Assembly (NCBI RefSeq): GCF_000439375.1
Contig: NZ_ATMI01000041.1
Span: 186,001-250,000 of the forward strand
Direction of reading: 5' to 3'
Source of the DNA: Tatumella saanichensis
GTDB taxonomy: Bacteria > Pseudomonadota > Gammaproteobacteria > Enterobacterales > Enterobacteriaceae
Length of the DNA stretch: 64,000 bases
Part shown: positions 16,298 through 28,478 of the stretch, piece by piece
Layout: every line of letters begins with the position of its first letter
Position numbering within the stretch: the first letter of the stretch is position 1
Position numbers and translations under genes: made by a program
Notes under the pieces: model-generated
Seen by the model: the letters and a program-made list of their open reading frames with translations, nothing else
What the model was told of the DNA's origin: nothing
Databases searched by the model: none

Positions 16298-17101
16298 GTG
16301 GAAAATAGAAAAGACCCTTTGCTCGGAATTAGCATGGAGCGTGCGGCCTTCTTTTTCGATATTGATGGTACCCTGGCAGCCTTACAGGAAACCCCGGAAA
16401 TGGTCAGCATACCCTCTCATGTCCGTAAGGACCTGTCACAACTCAGTAAGCAGTGTGGTGGCGCACTGGCAGTGGTATCTGGCAGACCTTTATCTCAGAT
16501 CGATCAACTGTTTAATCCGCTAGTGCTCCCTGCTGCGGGGATCCATGGTGCAGAGTGGCGGGATCTTCAGGGTGTGGTATCTCGTACTTCCACTGATCCT
16601 CAAACCTTGAAACGTATCGAACAGCGTCTTGAGCAGGGCATCAAACAGCTGCCAGGCGTAGTGTTAGAGAAAAAACGGATCGCTTTTGCGCTCCATTATC
16701 GACAGGCCAGGGCATGGAGTCATCAGACTAGAGAATTGGCCCGCACAGTAGCTGAGGAGTTTCCTGGGTTGGCGTTACAGTCAGGAAAATGTGTAGCGGA
16801 GCTTAAACCTGCCAGTATCGATAAGGGCGTCGCGATTACTCGTTTGATGCAGCAAAACCCTTTTAACGGACGGGTACCGGTTTTTTTCGGCGATGATTTA
16901 ACCGATGAGCGCGGATTTAAAGTCGTTAACCAGTTACAGGGGATCTCTGTAAAAGTAGGGGAAGGACAGACTCAGGCCCGTTATCGCCTGCATTCTACAG
17001 ACGATGTTTACGCTTGGATTAAGCAGGTTCTTGAGCCAAGGATTCGACAATCACCACCTCTGAGGAGCGTTCAGAATGGGACAGTTAGTCGTAGTTTCTA
17101 A
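16298..17101 (+). CDS. otsB: trehalose-6-phosphate phosphatase
   Basis: A 267-residue HAD-superfamily phosphatase, the second step of trehalose synthesis. The DxDGT nucleophile motif DIDGT is at residues 21-25; VVSGRPLSQI (motif II) and FFGDDLTDERGF (acidic motif IV, Mg binding) follow. The start is a GTG preceded by AGGAG eight bases upstream. The end overlaps the start of otsA by 26 bases, implying translational coupling. The likely sigma-S promoter upstream fits a role in osmotic and stationary-phase stress. Confidence 0.95.
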   Translation: MENRKDPLLGISMERAAFFFDIDGTLAALQETPEMVSIPSHVRKDLSQLSKQCGGALAVVSGRPLSQIDQLFNPLVLPAAGIHGAEWRDLQGVVSRTSTDPQTLKRIEQRLEQGIKQLPGVVLEKKRIAFALHYRQARAWSHQTRELARTVAEEFPGLALQSGKCVAELKPASIDKGVAITRLMQQNPFNGRVPVFFGDDLTDERGFKVVNQLQGISVKVGEGQTQARYRLHSTDDVYAWIKQVLEPRIRQSPPLRSVQNGTVSRSF

Positions 17102-18506
17102 CCGTGTAGCCTTACCGGAAAACGGCAAAAGCAGCGCCGGTGGGTTGGCAGTAGGGATCCTAGATGCGCTCAAAGAAAACGGCGGAATGTGGTTTGGTTG
17201 GAACGGAGAAATAAGTGAAATCTCCGGTGAAGAAGAGAAGGTCACTATTCTCCGCGATCAGGGTATCGATTATGCTTCTTTCAGCTTGGATCAGAATGAC
17301 TATGATCTTTACTACAGCCAGTTTTCAAATGCCGTCCTCTGGCCAGCCTTCCATTATCGGCTCGATCTGGTCGATTATCAGCGTACTGCTTGGCGTGGCT
17401 ATTGCCGAGTCAATCTGTTGCTGGCAGATCGCCTTACTCCATTGCTTTCAGAGGATGATATTGTCTGGGTCCACGATTATCACCTGATCCCGCTGGCAGA
17501 GGCATTACGTCAGCATAACCAGCGACAGCCGCTAGGTTTTTTCCTGCATATCCCGTTTCCGTCTCCTGAAGTGTTCAATTCTATTCCCAACCATGCGCGG
17601 ATGCTGGAAATGCTCTGTCACTATGACTTGTTGGGTTTTCAAACCGAAACGGATAAACAGGCCTTTCTGAGTACCTTGGCGCAGGAAACCTGTCTCAGAC
17701 AAACGGAAGCCGGTTACTACAATGCCTATGGACGCTCATTTAAGGTTTCCCATTACCCCATCGGTATCGAACCGGAAAGTATCCGGCAGATAGCCTCAGG
17801 ACCTTTGCCACCGAAAATGGCGGCAATCAAAGATGAACTAGGGGATGCGAAAAATATCATCGCTTGCGAGCGCCTCGATTATTCAAAGGGGTTACCAGAA
17901 CGCTTCCTTGCCTTTGAGGCACTGCTAGAACATTACCCGCAACACCGCGGGCATATCCGCTATACACAGATTGCCCCGACTTCACGGGGTGAAGTTCAGG
18001 CCTACCAGACCATACGTCATAAGTTGGAAACTGAGGCGGGGAGGATCAACGGCAAGTATGGCACCCTGAGTTGGACGCCGCTTTATTATCTTAACCAGCA
18101 TTTCGACCGCCGTTTATTGATGAAGATTTTCCGTTTGACGGATATCGCGCTAGTGACACCATTGCGTGACGGTATGAACTTAGTGGCTAAAGAGTATGTT
18201 GCCGCGCAAGATCCAGAAGATCCTGGCGTTCTGATCTTGTCACGGTTTGCTGGGGCGGCGGATGAATTGACGTCTGCTCTGATCGTCAATCCCTACGACC
18301 GTGGTGATGTGGCAGCGGCGATTAATCAAGCGCTGAATATGAGCCGCAGTGAAAGGATTACGCGTCATCAGCAAATGATGAAAGTGCTTAAATGGCAAAC
18401 TATTGACCGCTGGCGTGATACTTTCCTGCAGGATCTGCGGGATACTGGACATATTGCACCGGCGGTATTGCCAGATAAAGGGCAGAGTACGGTGTTTCTT
18501 CCTTAA
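17076..18506 (+). CDS. otsA: trehalose-6-phosphate synthase
   Basis: A 476-residue GT20 glycosyltransferase joining UDP-glucose and glucose-6-phosphate (E. coli OtsA 474). Landmarks are VVSNRVALP at the N terminus, the G-rich loop [10 protein letters not shown], the WxGW-like [23 protein letters not shown], the [17 protein letters not shown] nucleotide site and the [15 protein letters not shown] segment. It forms an operon with otsB, whose 3' end overlaps it. Together they make trehalose as a compatible solute. Confidence 0.97.
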   Translation: MGQLVVVSNRVALPENGKSSAGGLAVGILDALKENGGMWFGWNGEISEISGEEEKVTILRDQGIDYASFSLDQNDYDLYYSQFSNAVLWPAFHYRLDLVDYQRTAWRGYCRVNLLLADRLTPLLSEDDIVWVHDYHLIPLAEALRQHNQRQPLGFFLHIPFPSPEVFNSIPNHARMLEMLCHYDLLGFQTETDKQAFLSTLAQETCLRQTEAGYYNAYGRSFKVSHYPIGIEPESIRQIASGPLPPKMAAIKDELGDAKNIIACERLDYSKGLPERFLAFEALLEHYPQHRGHIRYTQIAPTSRGEVQAYQTIRHKLETEAGRINGKYGTLSWTPLYYLNQHFDRRLLMKIFRLTDIALVTPLRDGMNLVAKEYVAAQDPEDPGVLILSRFAGAADELTSALIVNPYDRGDVAAAINQALNMSRSERITRHQQMMKVLKWQTIDRWRDTFLQDLRDTGHIAPAVLPDKGQSTVFLP

Positions 18507-18773
18507 GACGTTAAGATGGGGTTGCTTGCCAAAGATCTGTCTAACGTTTCTCCCTGCCTGACCACACAAGCTTCCGTTTGACTAAAGGGGCACACTGTCC
18601 GATTAAGTAAGCATCGTTCAAAAGCTAATAGGGCCTGCCTGCCATTCGGCGGTGACCAATTTAAGAATATTTCATATCAATGATCCCAATCGATAATGAT
18701 CCTATTCCCCCTAGGGGCGGGAAAGGGCAGATTATCCCTTGTCAGGAGCAAGAACCATGACGGAGGATAAAGT

Positions 18774-19085
18774 ATGGAGTGCCATCTTCGGCTTAAAAAT
18801 ATTTACGAGTGTAATCTGTCCTATTTGCTGCTGGCCCGCCAGTTACTTGCCGAGGACTGGCCGACGGCGTTGTATCGTCTTGGGCTCAGCGACGATATGG
18901 CGACTGCACTCGTAGAGCTGTCCCCGACAGGGATGATTAGGTTGGCTGAGACCGGGCAGCTGATTTGTCAGTTGCGTATCAGTGATGTTGAGGATGTGCG
19001 GCGCATGAGCCGGAGTTCACGGATTGATGGACTGCAACCGCTGTATAACGACATTATGCTTGCCAGTAAAGGGACTGTACGGTGA
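18774..19085 (+). CDS. flhD: flagellar master regulator subunit FlhD
   Basis: A 103-residue protein aligning with FlhD over the dimerisation helices (NIYECNLSYLLLARQLLAEDWPTALYRLGLSDDMATALVELSP, then LAETGQLICQLRI). FlhD and FlhC form a hetero-hexamer that activates class-2 flagellar promoters and some non-flagellar genes. The helices are diverged from E. coli, and the C terminus stops at about the ...IMLASKG position, missing the last dozen or so residues of the 116-residue E. coli protein. The ATG has a strong GGAGG eight bases upstream. flhC follows after 36 bases. No motility genes follow the pair. Confidence 0.88.
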   Translation: MECHLRLKNIYECNLSYLLLARQLLAEDWPTALYRLGLSDDMATALVELSPTGMIRLAETGQLICQLRISDVEDVRRMSRSSRIDGLQPLYNDIMLASKGTVR

Positions 19086-19121
19086 TCAATAGCCAGTATT
19101 TGCCTGATAGGAGGTTCTGCC

Positions 19122-19634
19122 ATGTTGCGTGACGCAGCAGAGATCCTCTGTGCGGGAGAGCTCATCCGTCTTGGCGCACGCCTGCCATTGTTAGAAAGTG
19201 TCACTGCGTTAAGTCGACGTAAACTGACTAGGCTCTACAAACAGGTGGCCGGTACTCCGCCATCTACTGGGCAATTACCGTATTCTGCTGACTGGTTTAT
19301 CAATTGGCAGCATAACCTGCATGCCACGGCATTTTATCATGTGTGGGTTGGGGTCCAGCCACAAAAAAAGGCATCTGCAGCCGCTTGTCTACTCAGTGCC
19401 TACCGATTATATCTGGAAAACTGCCCGCCCGGATGCGTATCTCCGCTGACCTTGACCCGTGCTTGGATGCTTATCCGATTCTGCCAAGCGGGGATGCTAG
19501 AGCTTATTCCCTGTAGCCACTGTGGCGGCAAATTCATTAATCACCGCCATCAGCCGCAAGGTAGCTTTATCTGTTGTTTCTGCCAACCACCGTCGCGTGC
19601 ACAACATCGGTGCCAGCCCTTAGAGCAAGCATAG
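19122..19634 (+). CDS. flhC: flagellar master regulator subunit FlhC
   Basis: A 170-residue FlhC homologue (E. coli 192). It keeps the zinc cluster: CSHC at 131-134 and CCFC at 151-154, with the same 20-residue spacing as in E. coli. Other matches are LIRLGARLPLLES, LSRRKLTRLYK, DWFINWQHNLHA, AYRLYLENCP, LTRAWMLIRF and QPPSRA. Both ends are shorter than E. coli. The FlhD contact and DNA-binding parts appear intact, so the protein is probably functional. In E. coli flhC is followed by motAB, che genes and flhBAE before argS; here argS follows on the other strand after only 130 bases. Confidence 0.92.
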   Translation: MLRDAAEILCAGELIRLGARLPLLESVTALSRRKLTRLYKQVAGTPPSTGQLPYSADWFINWQHNLHATAFYHVWVGVQPQKKASAAACLLSAYRLYLENCPPGCVSPLTLTRAWMLIRFCQAGMLELIPCSHCGGKFINHRHQPQGSFICCFCQPPSRAQHRCQPLEQA

Positions 19635-19675
19635 TGGTCGGCAGAGAACACATCGACATCCAGTGGGCATAAAAA

Positions 19676-19703
19676 AAGCTGAAAGCACTGTGGCTTTCAG
19701 CTT
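19676..19703 (-). terminator. argS terminator
   Basis: An 11-bp stem AAGCTGAAAGC/GCTTTCAGCTT with a 6-nt loop; on the minus strand it runs into seven T. It sits between the convergent argS and flhC genes. Confidence 0.85.
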
Positions 19704-19762
19704 ATTCGGGCCAGCCATAAACGATGGGCAACAGCAGTCCTTATCAGGACTGTGAAGGACGA

Positions 19763-21493
19763 TTACATACGTTCTACGGTATTGATACCTAGGGTATCCA
19801 ATCCGGCTTTCAGCGTTCTTGCGGTTAAGCTGGCCAGCTTCAGGCGGCTCTGGCGGGTCTGGTTATCTTCCGCAGCCAGGATGGGGCAGTGCTCGTAGAA
19901 ACCTGAGAACAGGCCGGCTAGGTCATAGAGATAGGCGCACATCACATGTGGAGTCCCTTCACGCGCGACTTGCAGCAAGGTCTCTTCGAACTGTAGGAGA
20001 CGGGTCGCCAGTGCCGCTTCACGGCTTTCGGTCAGGAACAGCTCACCGGTCAGTGACTGCTCATCCACTTCGGCTTTTCGGAACACAGACAATACGCGGG
20101 TGTAGGCGTACAGCAGGTAAGGTGCCGTATTCCCCTCAAAGGCCAACATGTTATCCCAATCGAAGATATAGTCGGTGGTACGGTTTTTTGACAGGTCGGC
20201 ATATTTCACGGCACCGATACCGATCACTTCTGCCAACGCGTTCAATTCCTCTGGGTCCATCTCTGGGTTTTTGCTTTTCACTAGCGTGAGTGCACGCTCG
20301 TGGGCTTCGTCCAACAGGTCTGCAAGCTTAATGGTTCCGCCAGCACGGGTCTTGAACGGACGACCATCTTTGCCCAGCATCATACCGAACATATGATGTT
20401 CCAGCGGGATACTCTCTGGTACATAGCCCGCCTTACGGACAATAGTCCAAGCTTGCATCAGGTGCTGATGCTGACGGGAATCGATATAATAGAGAACCCG
20501 GTCCGCTTTCAGAGTTTCATAGCGGTATTTGGCACAGGCAATATCTGTGGTGGTATACAGGTAGCCGCCATCCTTTTTACGGATGATGACGCCCATAGGT
20601 TCACCTTCTTTATTTTTATATTCGTCGAGGAAAACGACGATCGCGCCTTCACTTTCCACCGCCAGACCTTTCTGCTGCAGATCCGCAACGATCCCAGGCA
20701 GCATAGGGTTGTACAGGCTCTCGCCCATGACATCATCACGGGTCAGGCTGACATTCAGGCGGTTATAGTTGAACTGGTTCTGTGCCATGGTGATATCCAC
20801 CAGTTTTTTCCACATCTCAGCACAGTACTGATCACCGCCCTGTAACTTGACGACATAACTCCGGGCGCGTTCGGCAAAAGCTTCGTCCTGATCATACAGC
20901 TGTTTAGCTTCACGATAGAAAGCTTCGAGGTCAGAAAGGGCAATGTCGCTATTCTGCTCTTGCTGCTTTTTCTCAAGAAAAGCAATTAACATTCCGAACT
21001 GAGTCCCCCAGTCACCAATATGGTTAGCGCGGATCACCGTATGCCCTAGATACTCTAGGGTACGGGCAGCTGCATCACCAATGATGGTGGAACGAAGGTG
21101 GCCGACGTGCATTTCTTTCGCGACGTTTGGGGCCGAGTAATCGATCACGATACGCTGCGGAGCGACGCCAGAAATACTGAGTTTGTCACTATCCAACGCC
21201 AAGCTTGCTTGCGTTGCCAGCCAGCTAGGGTCGAGGAAAATATTGATAAAACCAGGACCGGCAATTTCAGTTTTTGCCGCAATTCCGTTCAGATCAAGGT
21301 TTGCAACAACCTGCTCCGCAAACTGACGTGGCGCCCGGCCCAGCTTTTTGGCAATGGCCATAATGCCGTTGGCCTGATAGTCACCAAACTGTGGTTTGGC
21401 AGACTGACGGACCTGAGGTTCACAGTCACTCGCAGCACCTGCTGCGATCATTGCCTGACTGACTTTTGCTGAAAGAAGCGCCTGAATATTCAC
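19763..21493 (-). CDS. argS: arginyl-tRNA synthetase
   Basis: A 576-residue class I aminoacyl-tRNA synthetase (E. coli 577) charging tRNA-Arg. The HIGH-type signature is [12 protein letters not shown] in the segment [12 protein letters not shown]; the lack of a canonical KMSKS is normal for bacterial ArgRS. The N-terminal additional domain starts [14 protein letters not shown] and the C-terminal anticodon-binding helices end [10 protein letters not shown]. The start is GTG, as in E. coli, with AAGG upstream. Convergent with flhC and divergent from yecM. Confidence 0.98.
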   Translation of the reverse strand: MNIQALLSAKVSQAMIAAGAASDCEPQVRQSAKPQFGDYQANGIMAIAKKLGRAPRQFAEQVVANLDLNGIAAKTEIAGPGFINIFLDPSWLATQASLALDSDKLSISGVAPQRIVIDYSAPNVAKEMHVGHLRSTIIGDAAARTLEYLGHTVIRANHIGDWGTQFGMLIAFLEKKQQEQNSDIALSDLEAFYREAKQLYDQDEAFAERARSYVVKLQGGDQYCAEMWKKLVDITMAQNQFNYNRLNVSLTRDDVMGESLYNPMLPGIVADLQQKGLAVESEGAIVVFLDEYKNKEGEPMGVIIRKKDGGYLYTTTDIACAKYRYETLKADRVLYYIDSRQHQHLMQAWTIVRKAGYVPESIPLEHHMFGMMLGKDGRPFKTRAGGTIKLADLLDEAHERALTLVKSKNPEMDPEELNALAEVIGIGAVKYADLSKNRTTDYIFDWDNMLAFEGNTAPYLLYAYTRVLSVFRKAEVDEQSLTGELFLTESREAALATRLLQFEETLLQVAREGTPHVMCAYLYDLAGLFSGFYEHCPILAAEDNQTRQSRLKLASLTARTLKAGLDTLGINTVERM

Positions 21494-21746
21494 CGAATTA
21501 CCTTCATAAGCTGTTAAAACCCTCGCCGGACCCTCTGTGATGGCCGGCAGCCGCTAACAAAATGAGCGGTCATGGGAGTGTTATCGAAATTAATCTGCCA
21601 GTATACGTGAATCCGCCGGTGGCGTCAGTAGCCATGTCGCCGTACAGGGATGAACAGGGCAACGAGAAAATTTGTCCATCACTGTTATTTACATGTTGGC
21701 AGCCAGCCGCAAGAATAGCCGCAGTTTCCCGCGAATAAATAAACTT

Positions 21747-22319
21747 ATGACTGATAACACCGATTTTTCAAGATTACTGCCGGATCTGGCACAGGACCTT
21801 AATCGTTTTACGCTCGATCTGGCGCATCTGGCCGGTCGCCTGGGGCTGTCATTACAGACACTGGCACCGGACCATATTTCTCTGCGCTGTCATCAGAATA
21901 GTACGGCAGAGCGCTGGGCGGCCGGCTTGGCACAGGTCGGGGAGATGTTCTCTCAGGCTGAGATCAATGGACGACCAGTTTGTCTGTTCCGCTTGAATCA
22001 GCCGCTATCGCTGCTGGGCCATCAGGTGTCGGTGGTTGAGCTGCCTTGGCCGGGGGCAAAGCACTATCCCCATGAAGGCTGGGAACATATTGAGGTGGTA
22101 CTGGAAGGGGATCCTCAGACCCTTGGCCAGCGAGCGATGGCGTTGATTGCCGACCATGGTCTGACACAACCTGGCATCTCTTTTAAAACCAGTCAGCCTG
22201 CTGCTGTCGAAGGGGCATTGCCTAACCCGACCTTAGCGGTGACGGACGGCAAAACCACCCTTAAATTTCATCCTTATTCTCTTGAGGCCGTGGTCGCCAG
22301 CGAGCAGTCTCTGTTTTAA
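21747..22319 (+). CDS. yecM: YecM/VOC-like metal-binding family protein
   Basis: A 190-residue protein closely matching E. coli YecM (188). Landmarks are HISLRCHQN, AERWAAGLAQVGE, INGRPVCLFRL, VVELPWPGAKHYPHEGWEHIEVVLEGD and LPNPTLAVTDGKTTLKFHPYS. YecM folds like vicinal-oxygen-chelate isomerases, and conserved His and Glu residues suggest a metal site; its reaction is unknown. I chose the internal ATG (MTDNTDF) because similarity starts there; the frame extends 25 codons upstream without matching the family. It keeps the E. coli order argS-yecM-cutC. Confidence 0.92.
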   Translation: MTDNTDFSRLLPDLAQDLNRFTLDLAHLAGRLGLSLQTLAPDHISLRCHQNSTAERWAAGLAQVGEMFSQAEINGRPVCLFRLNQPLSLLGHQVSVVELPWPGAKHYPHEGWEHIEVVLEGDPQTLGQRAMALIADHGLTQPGISFKTSQPAAVEGALPNPTLAVTDGKTTLKFHPYSLEAVVASEQSLF

Positions 22320-22475
22320 TCCCTGATGACACGACGGCCACTCTTTCGGAGTGTGATTATATCAATGTGAGGCGGATCGCCGCTTTTCAGTGGTAATGCT
22401 GGCAGGATAATCAGCGTACAGCAGTCTGTATCCGTTATGGTGGTCAGTGTCATCGGATTGAAATGGGAGGGAATA

Positions 22476-23204
22476 ATGGCAACCCTAGAAATCTGTTGTT
22501 ACGGGGTCGAGTGTGCCTTCCGTGCCGCGGAGGCTGGCGCAGACCGTATTGAGCTTTGCGCTGCTCCAGCGGAAGGCGGACTTACGCCGTCCGCCGGTAT
22601 GTTGGAGGCGCTCAGAGATACCCTGAATGTGCCCGTGTTTCCGATCATACGCCCGCGCGGCGGCGATTTTTGTTACAGTGACCGAGAATTTGCGGTACTG
22701 AAATCGGATATCGCCCGAGTACGAGAGTGGGGGTTTCCGGGACTGGTGACTGGCGTGCTGGACCGTGGCGGGCACATCGACCTGCCGCGAATGGCCCAGA
22801 TTATGGCGCTCTGCGAGGGGATGCAGGTCACTTTCCATCGTGCCTTTGATTTATGCTGCAACCCGCTGCGAGCGCTTGACACACTGACTCAGCTTGGTGT
22901 TGATCGGATACTGACTTCCGGCCAACAGGAAAACGCCGAAAATGGCCTGACGTTGCTGGCAGACTTACAGCAGCGCAGCCGGGGGCCAATCATCATGGCG
23001 GGCAGTGGGGTGAGACTGAGTAATTTGCATCGTTTTCTGCAGGCGGGTCTGACTGAGGTACACAGTTCGGCCGCCAGGATTGTTCCCTCGGCGATGACGT
23101 ACCGTAAGGCGGGGGTGGCGATGAGCGCCGTCGGCCCAGCTGACGAATATACTCGTAGGGTGGTGGACGAAGAGATGGTCGCGGCGATGAAAAGTATGAT
23201 GTGA
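22476..23204 (+). CDS. cutC: copper homeostasis protein CutC
   Basis: A 242-residue TIM-barrel protein of the CutC family. Matches include the start [38 protein letters not shown], the [13 protein letters not shown] segment and [10 protein letters not shown]. It was linked genetically to copper tolerance in E. coli, though part of that effect there comes from the MicL small RNA transcribed from within cutC. The ATG follows GGGAGG. It is convergent with cmoB, with a hairpin between them. I could not identify a MicL-like end here. Confidence 0.95.
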   Translation: MATLEICCYGVECAFRAAEAGADRIELCAAPAEGGLTPSAGMLEALRDTLNVPVFPIIRPRGGDFCYSDREFAVLKSDIARVREWGFPGLVTGVLDRGGHIDLPRMAQIMALCEGMQVTFHRAFDLCCNPLRALDTLTQLGVDRILTSGQQENAENGLTLLADLQQRSRGPIIMAGSGVRLSNLHRFLQAGLTEVHSSAARIVPSAMTYRKAGVAMSAVGPADEYTRRVVDEEMVAAMKSMM

Positions 23205-23205
23205 G

Positions 23206-23228
23206 AAAGCCGGCACAGCGCCGGCTTT
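23206..23228. terminator. hairpin between cutC and cmoB
   Basis: A perfect 9-bp stem AAAGCCGGC/GCCGGCTTT with a 5-nt loop in the 34-base gap between convergent genes. T-runs are short in both directions; probably a bidirectional terminator. Confidence 0.65.
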
Positions 23229-23238
23229 CAGGCAGTGC

Positions 23239-25043
<1,805 letters not shown>

Positions 25044-25865
25044 TCAAAATAGACTTTCCTGCTGCGGCCATTCCGGCAGACCAGCGAACCTTTGACTTAA
25101 GGGCTGCAACTTTGGCCACAGTTGGTGTAACAGCGGAAACACTTCTCCCATGTCCGGGGTATGAATAAATAGAAATGGCTGATGTTCCGCCTGCCATTTC
25201 AGCAATTTTGGTATCCAGTCATTAAACAGGGAGACAGAGTCGGCGGTCTCTTCACTGCCGATAAAGCGGATCATGGGTTGCTCGGCGGTACAGAGAGCAT
25301 GAACCGGGAGTCGCGGCTTTTTGCCTTTGGCGTCTAGTGCCGCGGTGCTGGTCGACGCTGAGGCATGCACAGCACGGCTATCGAGGATCACTCGATTTAC
25401 GCCGCGATCCGCCAGTCCACGATTGAGGATCCGCTCTGCTTCACCACGGGCAAAAAAGTCTGGATGACGTACTTCGACGCCGTAATGAAAGCAGTCTGGT
25501 AACTGATCCAAAAAGGCCCACAGCTGCGGTAACTGCTGCGGGGCGAAACGGGCCGGTAATTGCAGCCAGTATTCACCGATGCGCTCACTGAGCGGATCCA
25601 GACGACGGAAAAAGTCGCTAGTCAGCTGCTGACAATCGAGGAGTGATGCGTTATGGCTGATGGTCGCCGGAAACTTAAAGCAAAAGCGAAAATCGTCATC
25701 GGTCATCGCCCGCCATCGCAACACGGTTTCCGGGTCCGGCAGCGCATAGAGGGTGGTATTGCCCTCCACACAGTCGAAATGACGGGCATAGTCTTCAAGG
25801 TTATGCAGCCCAGCCCGTTTCCAGCCGGGATGTTGCCATTGTGGCAAGCCAATTCGCAATGTCAC
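25044..25865 (-). CDS. yecE: DUF72 family protein YecE
   Basis: A 273-residue TIM-barrel-like DUF72 protein. Family blocks are the start RIGLPQWQHPGW, YARHFDCVEGNTTLYALP, FCFKFPATISH and the ending LPEWPQQESLF, matching E. coli YecE. The function is unknown; it is cytosolic with no signal. The start is GTG with GGAG seven bases upstream. E. coli has yecD between yecE and aspS and yecN between yecE and cmoA; both are absent here. Confidence 0.9.
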   Translation of the reverse strand: MTLRIGLPQWQHPGWKRAGLHNLEDYARHFDCVEGNTTLYALPDPETVLRWRAMTDDDFRFCFKFPATISHNASLLDCQQLTSDFFRRLDPLSERIGEYWLQLPARFAPQQLPQLWAFLDQLPDCFHYGVEVRHPDFFARGEAERILNRGLADRGVNRVILDSRAVHASASTSTAALDAKGKKPRLPVHALCTAEQPMIRFIGSEETADSVSLFNDWIPKLLKWQAEHQPFLFIHTPDMGEVFPLLHQLWPKLQPLSQRFAGLPEWPQQESLF

Positions 25866-26165
25866 AGGGTCTCCTTATAAAAGTCGTCAGCCGGATTTCA
25901 CACGTTTGCCAAGACTGAGTTCGGCGCTGTACTGAGATGAAAAGAGGAAGAAAAGCAGTTACTGAAGCCGGCAGAATAACCTGAAACGGCGTCATCAGAC
26001 ACGTAATTGTCACTGAGTGGCGAGGAAAGCAGCGGTTTCTCAGGGCTCTACTTATACAGCGGCGGTTTTTCCAGTATAATATGCCCCATTTTGCAGCCGG
26101 TGATAGCCGGTGAATTTCCGGCCCGATAACAGACCGCTGCGGCACGGTCAAAAAAGGATAGCGTA
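25866..26165. other. yecE-aspS divergent intergenic region
   Basis: Three hundred bases holding the divergent promoters. The only element I can place with confidence is the aspS promoter at 26052-26080. No trace of yecD is seen. Confidence 0.5.
26052..26080 (+). promoter_or_regulatory. aspS promoter
   Basis: TTATAC and a perfect TATAAT with a 17-bp spacer, 86 bases before the aspS ATG. Confidence 0.65.
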
Positions 26166-27956
26166 ATGCGTACAGAATATTGCGGACAGCTCAACCTGTC
26201 TCATGTCGGACAGAAAGTTACTCTAAGCGGATGGGTTAACCGTCGCCGAGACCTTGGCAGCCTGATTTTTATCGATATGCGTGATCGCGAAGGTATCGTC
26301 CAAGTGTTCTTTGACCCAGATTATGCACAGGCATTTGATTTGGCCTCAGAGTTACGTAATGAATTCTGTATTACCCTGGAAGGGGTGGTACGTGCCCGTG
26401 ACGAGCGCAATAAAAATTCAGACATGGCGACCGGCGAAGTGGAAGTGCTGGCCACCGGCCTGACCATTATTAACCGCTCTGAGCCGTTACCTCTTGACTC
26501 TAACCACGTCAATTCAGAAGAAGCGCGCCTAAAGTACCGTTATCTGGACCTGCGTCGCCCAGAAATGGCTCAACGCTTTAAAACCCGTGCCCGTGTCAGC
26601 AGTTTTGTTCGACGTTTTATGGATGACAATGGTTTCCTAGATATCGAAACGCCGATGCTGACTAAGGCAACGCCAGAAGGCGCCCGCGATTACCTGGTGC
26701 CAAGCCGGGTGCATAAGGGCGAATTTTATGCCCTGCCGCAGTCCCCGCAACTGTTTAAACAGTTGCTGATGATCTCTGGCTTTGATCGCTACTACCAGAT
26801 CGTCAAATGTTTCCGTGACGAAGATTTACGTGCTGACCGTCAGCCAGAATTTACTCAAATCGACGTGGAAACCTCCTTTATGACAGCACCACAGGTGCGT
26901 GAAATGATGGAGCGGATGATCCGTGAGCTGTGGCAGGATATCGTGAATGTCGATCTGGGTGACTTCCCACAGATGACTTACGCCGAAGCGATGCGCCGTT
27001 ACGGTTCGGATAAACCAGACTTGCGTAACCCGATGGAATTGGTGGATGTAGCGGATCTGTTGAAAGCGGTGGAGTTTGCAGTCTTCGCTAGCCCTGCCAA
27101 TGACCCTAAAGGACGTGTGGCCGCGTTACGCGTGCCGGGCGGTGCACAGCTTACCCGTAAACAAATTGATGAATACACCCGTTTTGTCGGCAATTACGGC
27201 GCCAAGGGACTGGCATGGATGAAGGTTAACCAGCGTGATGCGATCCCTGAAGGGGTACAGAGTCCGGTGGCGAAATTCCTCAGTGCTGACATTATTGAAC
27301 AGATCCTGGTCCGTACCGGTGCCGTCGACGGTGACCTGATCTTCTTTGGCGCGGATAAAGCCACTGTCGTCGCAGATGCTATCGGGGCTCTGCGTCTGAA
27401 AACAGGTCGCGACCTGGGGATCACCGATGTTAATGCCTGGGCACCGTTGTGGGTGGTAGATTTCCCAATGTTTGAAGAGGACGGCGAAGGACATCTGGCG
27501 GCGATGCACCATCCGTTTACCGCTCCGCGTGATCTGACGCCGCAGGCGCTGATGGATGCCCCGGCAGAGGCGATTGCTAATGCTTACGATATGGTGATCA
27601 ACGGCTATGAAGTAGGCGGTGGCTCGGTACGTATTCATAACGGCCAAATGCAACAGGCAGTGTTTACGTTGCTGGGTATTGATGAACAGCAGCAGCAGGA
27701 AAAATTTGGCTTCCTGTTGGATGCCCTTAAATACGGTGCACCGCCGCATGCAGGTCTGGCTTTTGGACTGGATCGCTTGACCATGCTATTAACTGGCACT
27801 GATAACATCCGTGATGTCATTGCCTTCCCGAAAACTACGGCAGCAGCGTGTCTGTTGACCGATGCACCAGGTGAAGCTAATCCAGATGCCCTTGACGAGT
27901 TGGCACTGCAGGTCGTCAAAAAAGAGAAGAAACCAACGGAAGCGGCTGATCACTGA
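26166..27956 (+). CDS. aspS: aspartyl-tRNA synthetase
   Basis: A 596-residue class II synthetase (E. coli 590) charging tRNA-Asp. The N-terminal OB fold ([43 protein letters not shown]) binds the anticodon; class II motif 2 is [18 protein letters not shown] and motif 3 is [19 protein letters not shown] insertion domain lies between, as in bacterial AspRS. Its stop overlaps the nudB start (TGATG), so the two are co-translated. Confidence 0.98.
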   Translation: MRTEYCGQLNLSHVGQKVTLSGWVNRRRDLGSLIFIDMRDREGIVQVFFDPDYAQAFDLASELRNEFCITLEGVVRARDERNKNSDMATGEVEVLATGLTIINRSEPLPLDSNHVNSEEARLKYRYLDLRRPEMAQRFKTRARVSSFVRRFMDDNGFLDIETPMLTKATPEGARDYLVPSRVHKGEFYALPQSPQLFKQLLMISGFDRYYQIVKCFRDEDLRADRQPEFTQIDVETSFMTAPQVREMMERMIRELWQDIVNVDLGDFPQMTYAEAMRRYGSDKPDLRNPMELVDVADLLKAVEFAVFASPANDPKGRVAALRVPGGAQLTRKQIDEYTRFVGNYGAKGLAWMKVNQRDAIPEGVQSPVAKFLSADIIEQILVRTGAVDGDLIFFGADKATVVADAIGALRLKTGRDLGITDVNAWAPLWVVDFPMFEEDGEGHLAAMHHPFTAPRDLTPQALMDAPAEAIANAYDMVINGYEVGGGSVRIHNGQMQQAVFTLLGIDEQQQQEKFGFLLDALKYGAPPHAGLAFGLDRLTMLLTGTDNIRDVIAFPKTTAAACLLTDAPGEANPDALDELALQVVKKEKKPTEAADH

Positions 27957-28396
27957 TGACCGTTTTCAAGCACCCGGTCTCGGTATTGGTGATCATTTAT
28001 GCGCAAAATACCGGCAGGGTGCTGATGCTGCAGCGGCGTGATGATGCAGAGTTCTGGCAGTCGGTGACCGGAAGCTTGGAACCAGGAGAAGCACCCTGTG
28101 ATGCGGCTCGGCGCGAAGTGGCTGAAGAAACCGGCATCGATATTGTCGACTCGGGTCTGATGCTGGTGGATTGCCAGCACAGTATCCACTTTGAAATTTT
28201 TGCACAGTACCGGCATCGTTATGCCCCGGATGTCAGCCATAACCAGGAACACTGGTTTATGCTGCCATTACCGGAAGAATGGCCGGTGCAGCTCACAGAG
28301 CATACCGCTGGACAGTGGCTGTCGGCCACTGAGGCCGCTGCGCTGACAAAATCTTGGAGCAATCGTGAAGCGATTGAGCGCCTTATTGCGGTCTGA
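27956..28396 (+). CDS. nudB: dihydroneopterin triphosphate diphosphatase
   Basis: A 146-residue Nudix hydrolase (E. coli NudB 150) removing pyrophosphate from dihydroneopterin triphosphate in folate synthesis. The Nudix box is visible as GSLEPGEAPCDAARREVAEE plus TGI, at about residues 41-63. Translationally coupled to aspS by a TGATG overlap and followed by yebC. Confidence 0.95.
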   Translation: MTVFKHPVSVLVIIYAQNTGRVLMLQRRDDAEFWQSVTGSLEPGEAPCDAARREVAEETGIDIVDSGLMLVDCQHSIHFEIFAQYRHRYAPDVSHNQEHWFMLPLPEEWPVQLTEHTAGQWLSATEAAALTKSWSNREAIERLIAV

Positions 28397-28478
28397 GCAG
28401 CAGACATTGATTTTCCGGCACTCCCATTGGAGTGCCCTGTACCCGATTATCTAATTAGCAGATAGTGAGAGAGTTAAT

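Noticed and set aside
23090-23230. MicL small RNA at the end of cutC
   Set aside because: The hairpin after cutC lacks a T-run and I could not match the MicL sequence.
25801-26151. 116-codon minus-strand frame upstream of yecE
   Set aside because: Overlaps the aspS promoter and the start of yecE in another frame; not a yecD remnant by sequence.
27126-27749. 207-codon minus-strand frame inside aspS
   Set aside because: Antisense shadow of a conserved synthetase; long only because of codon composition.
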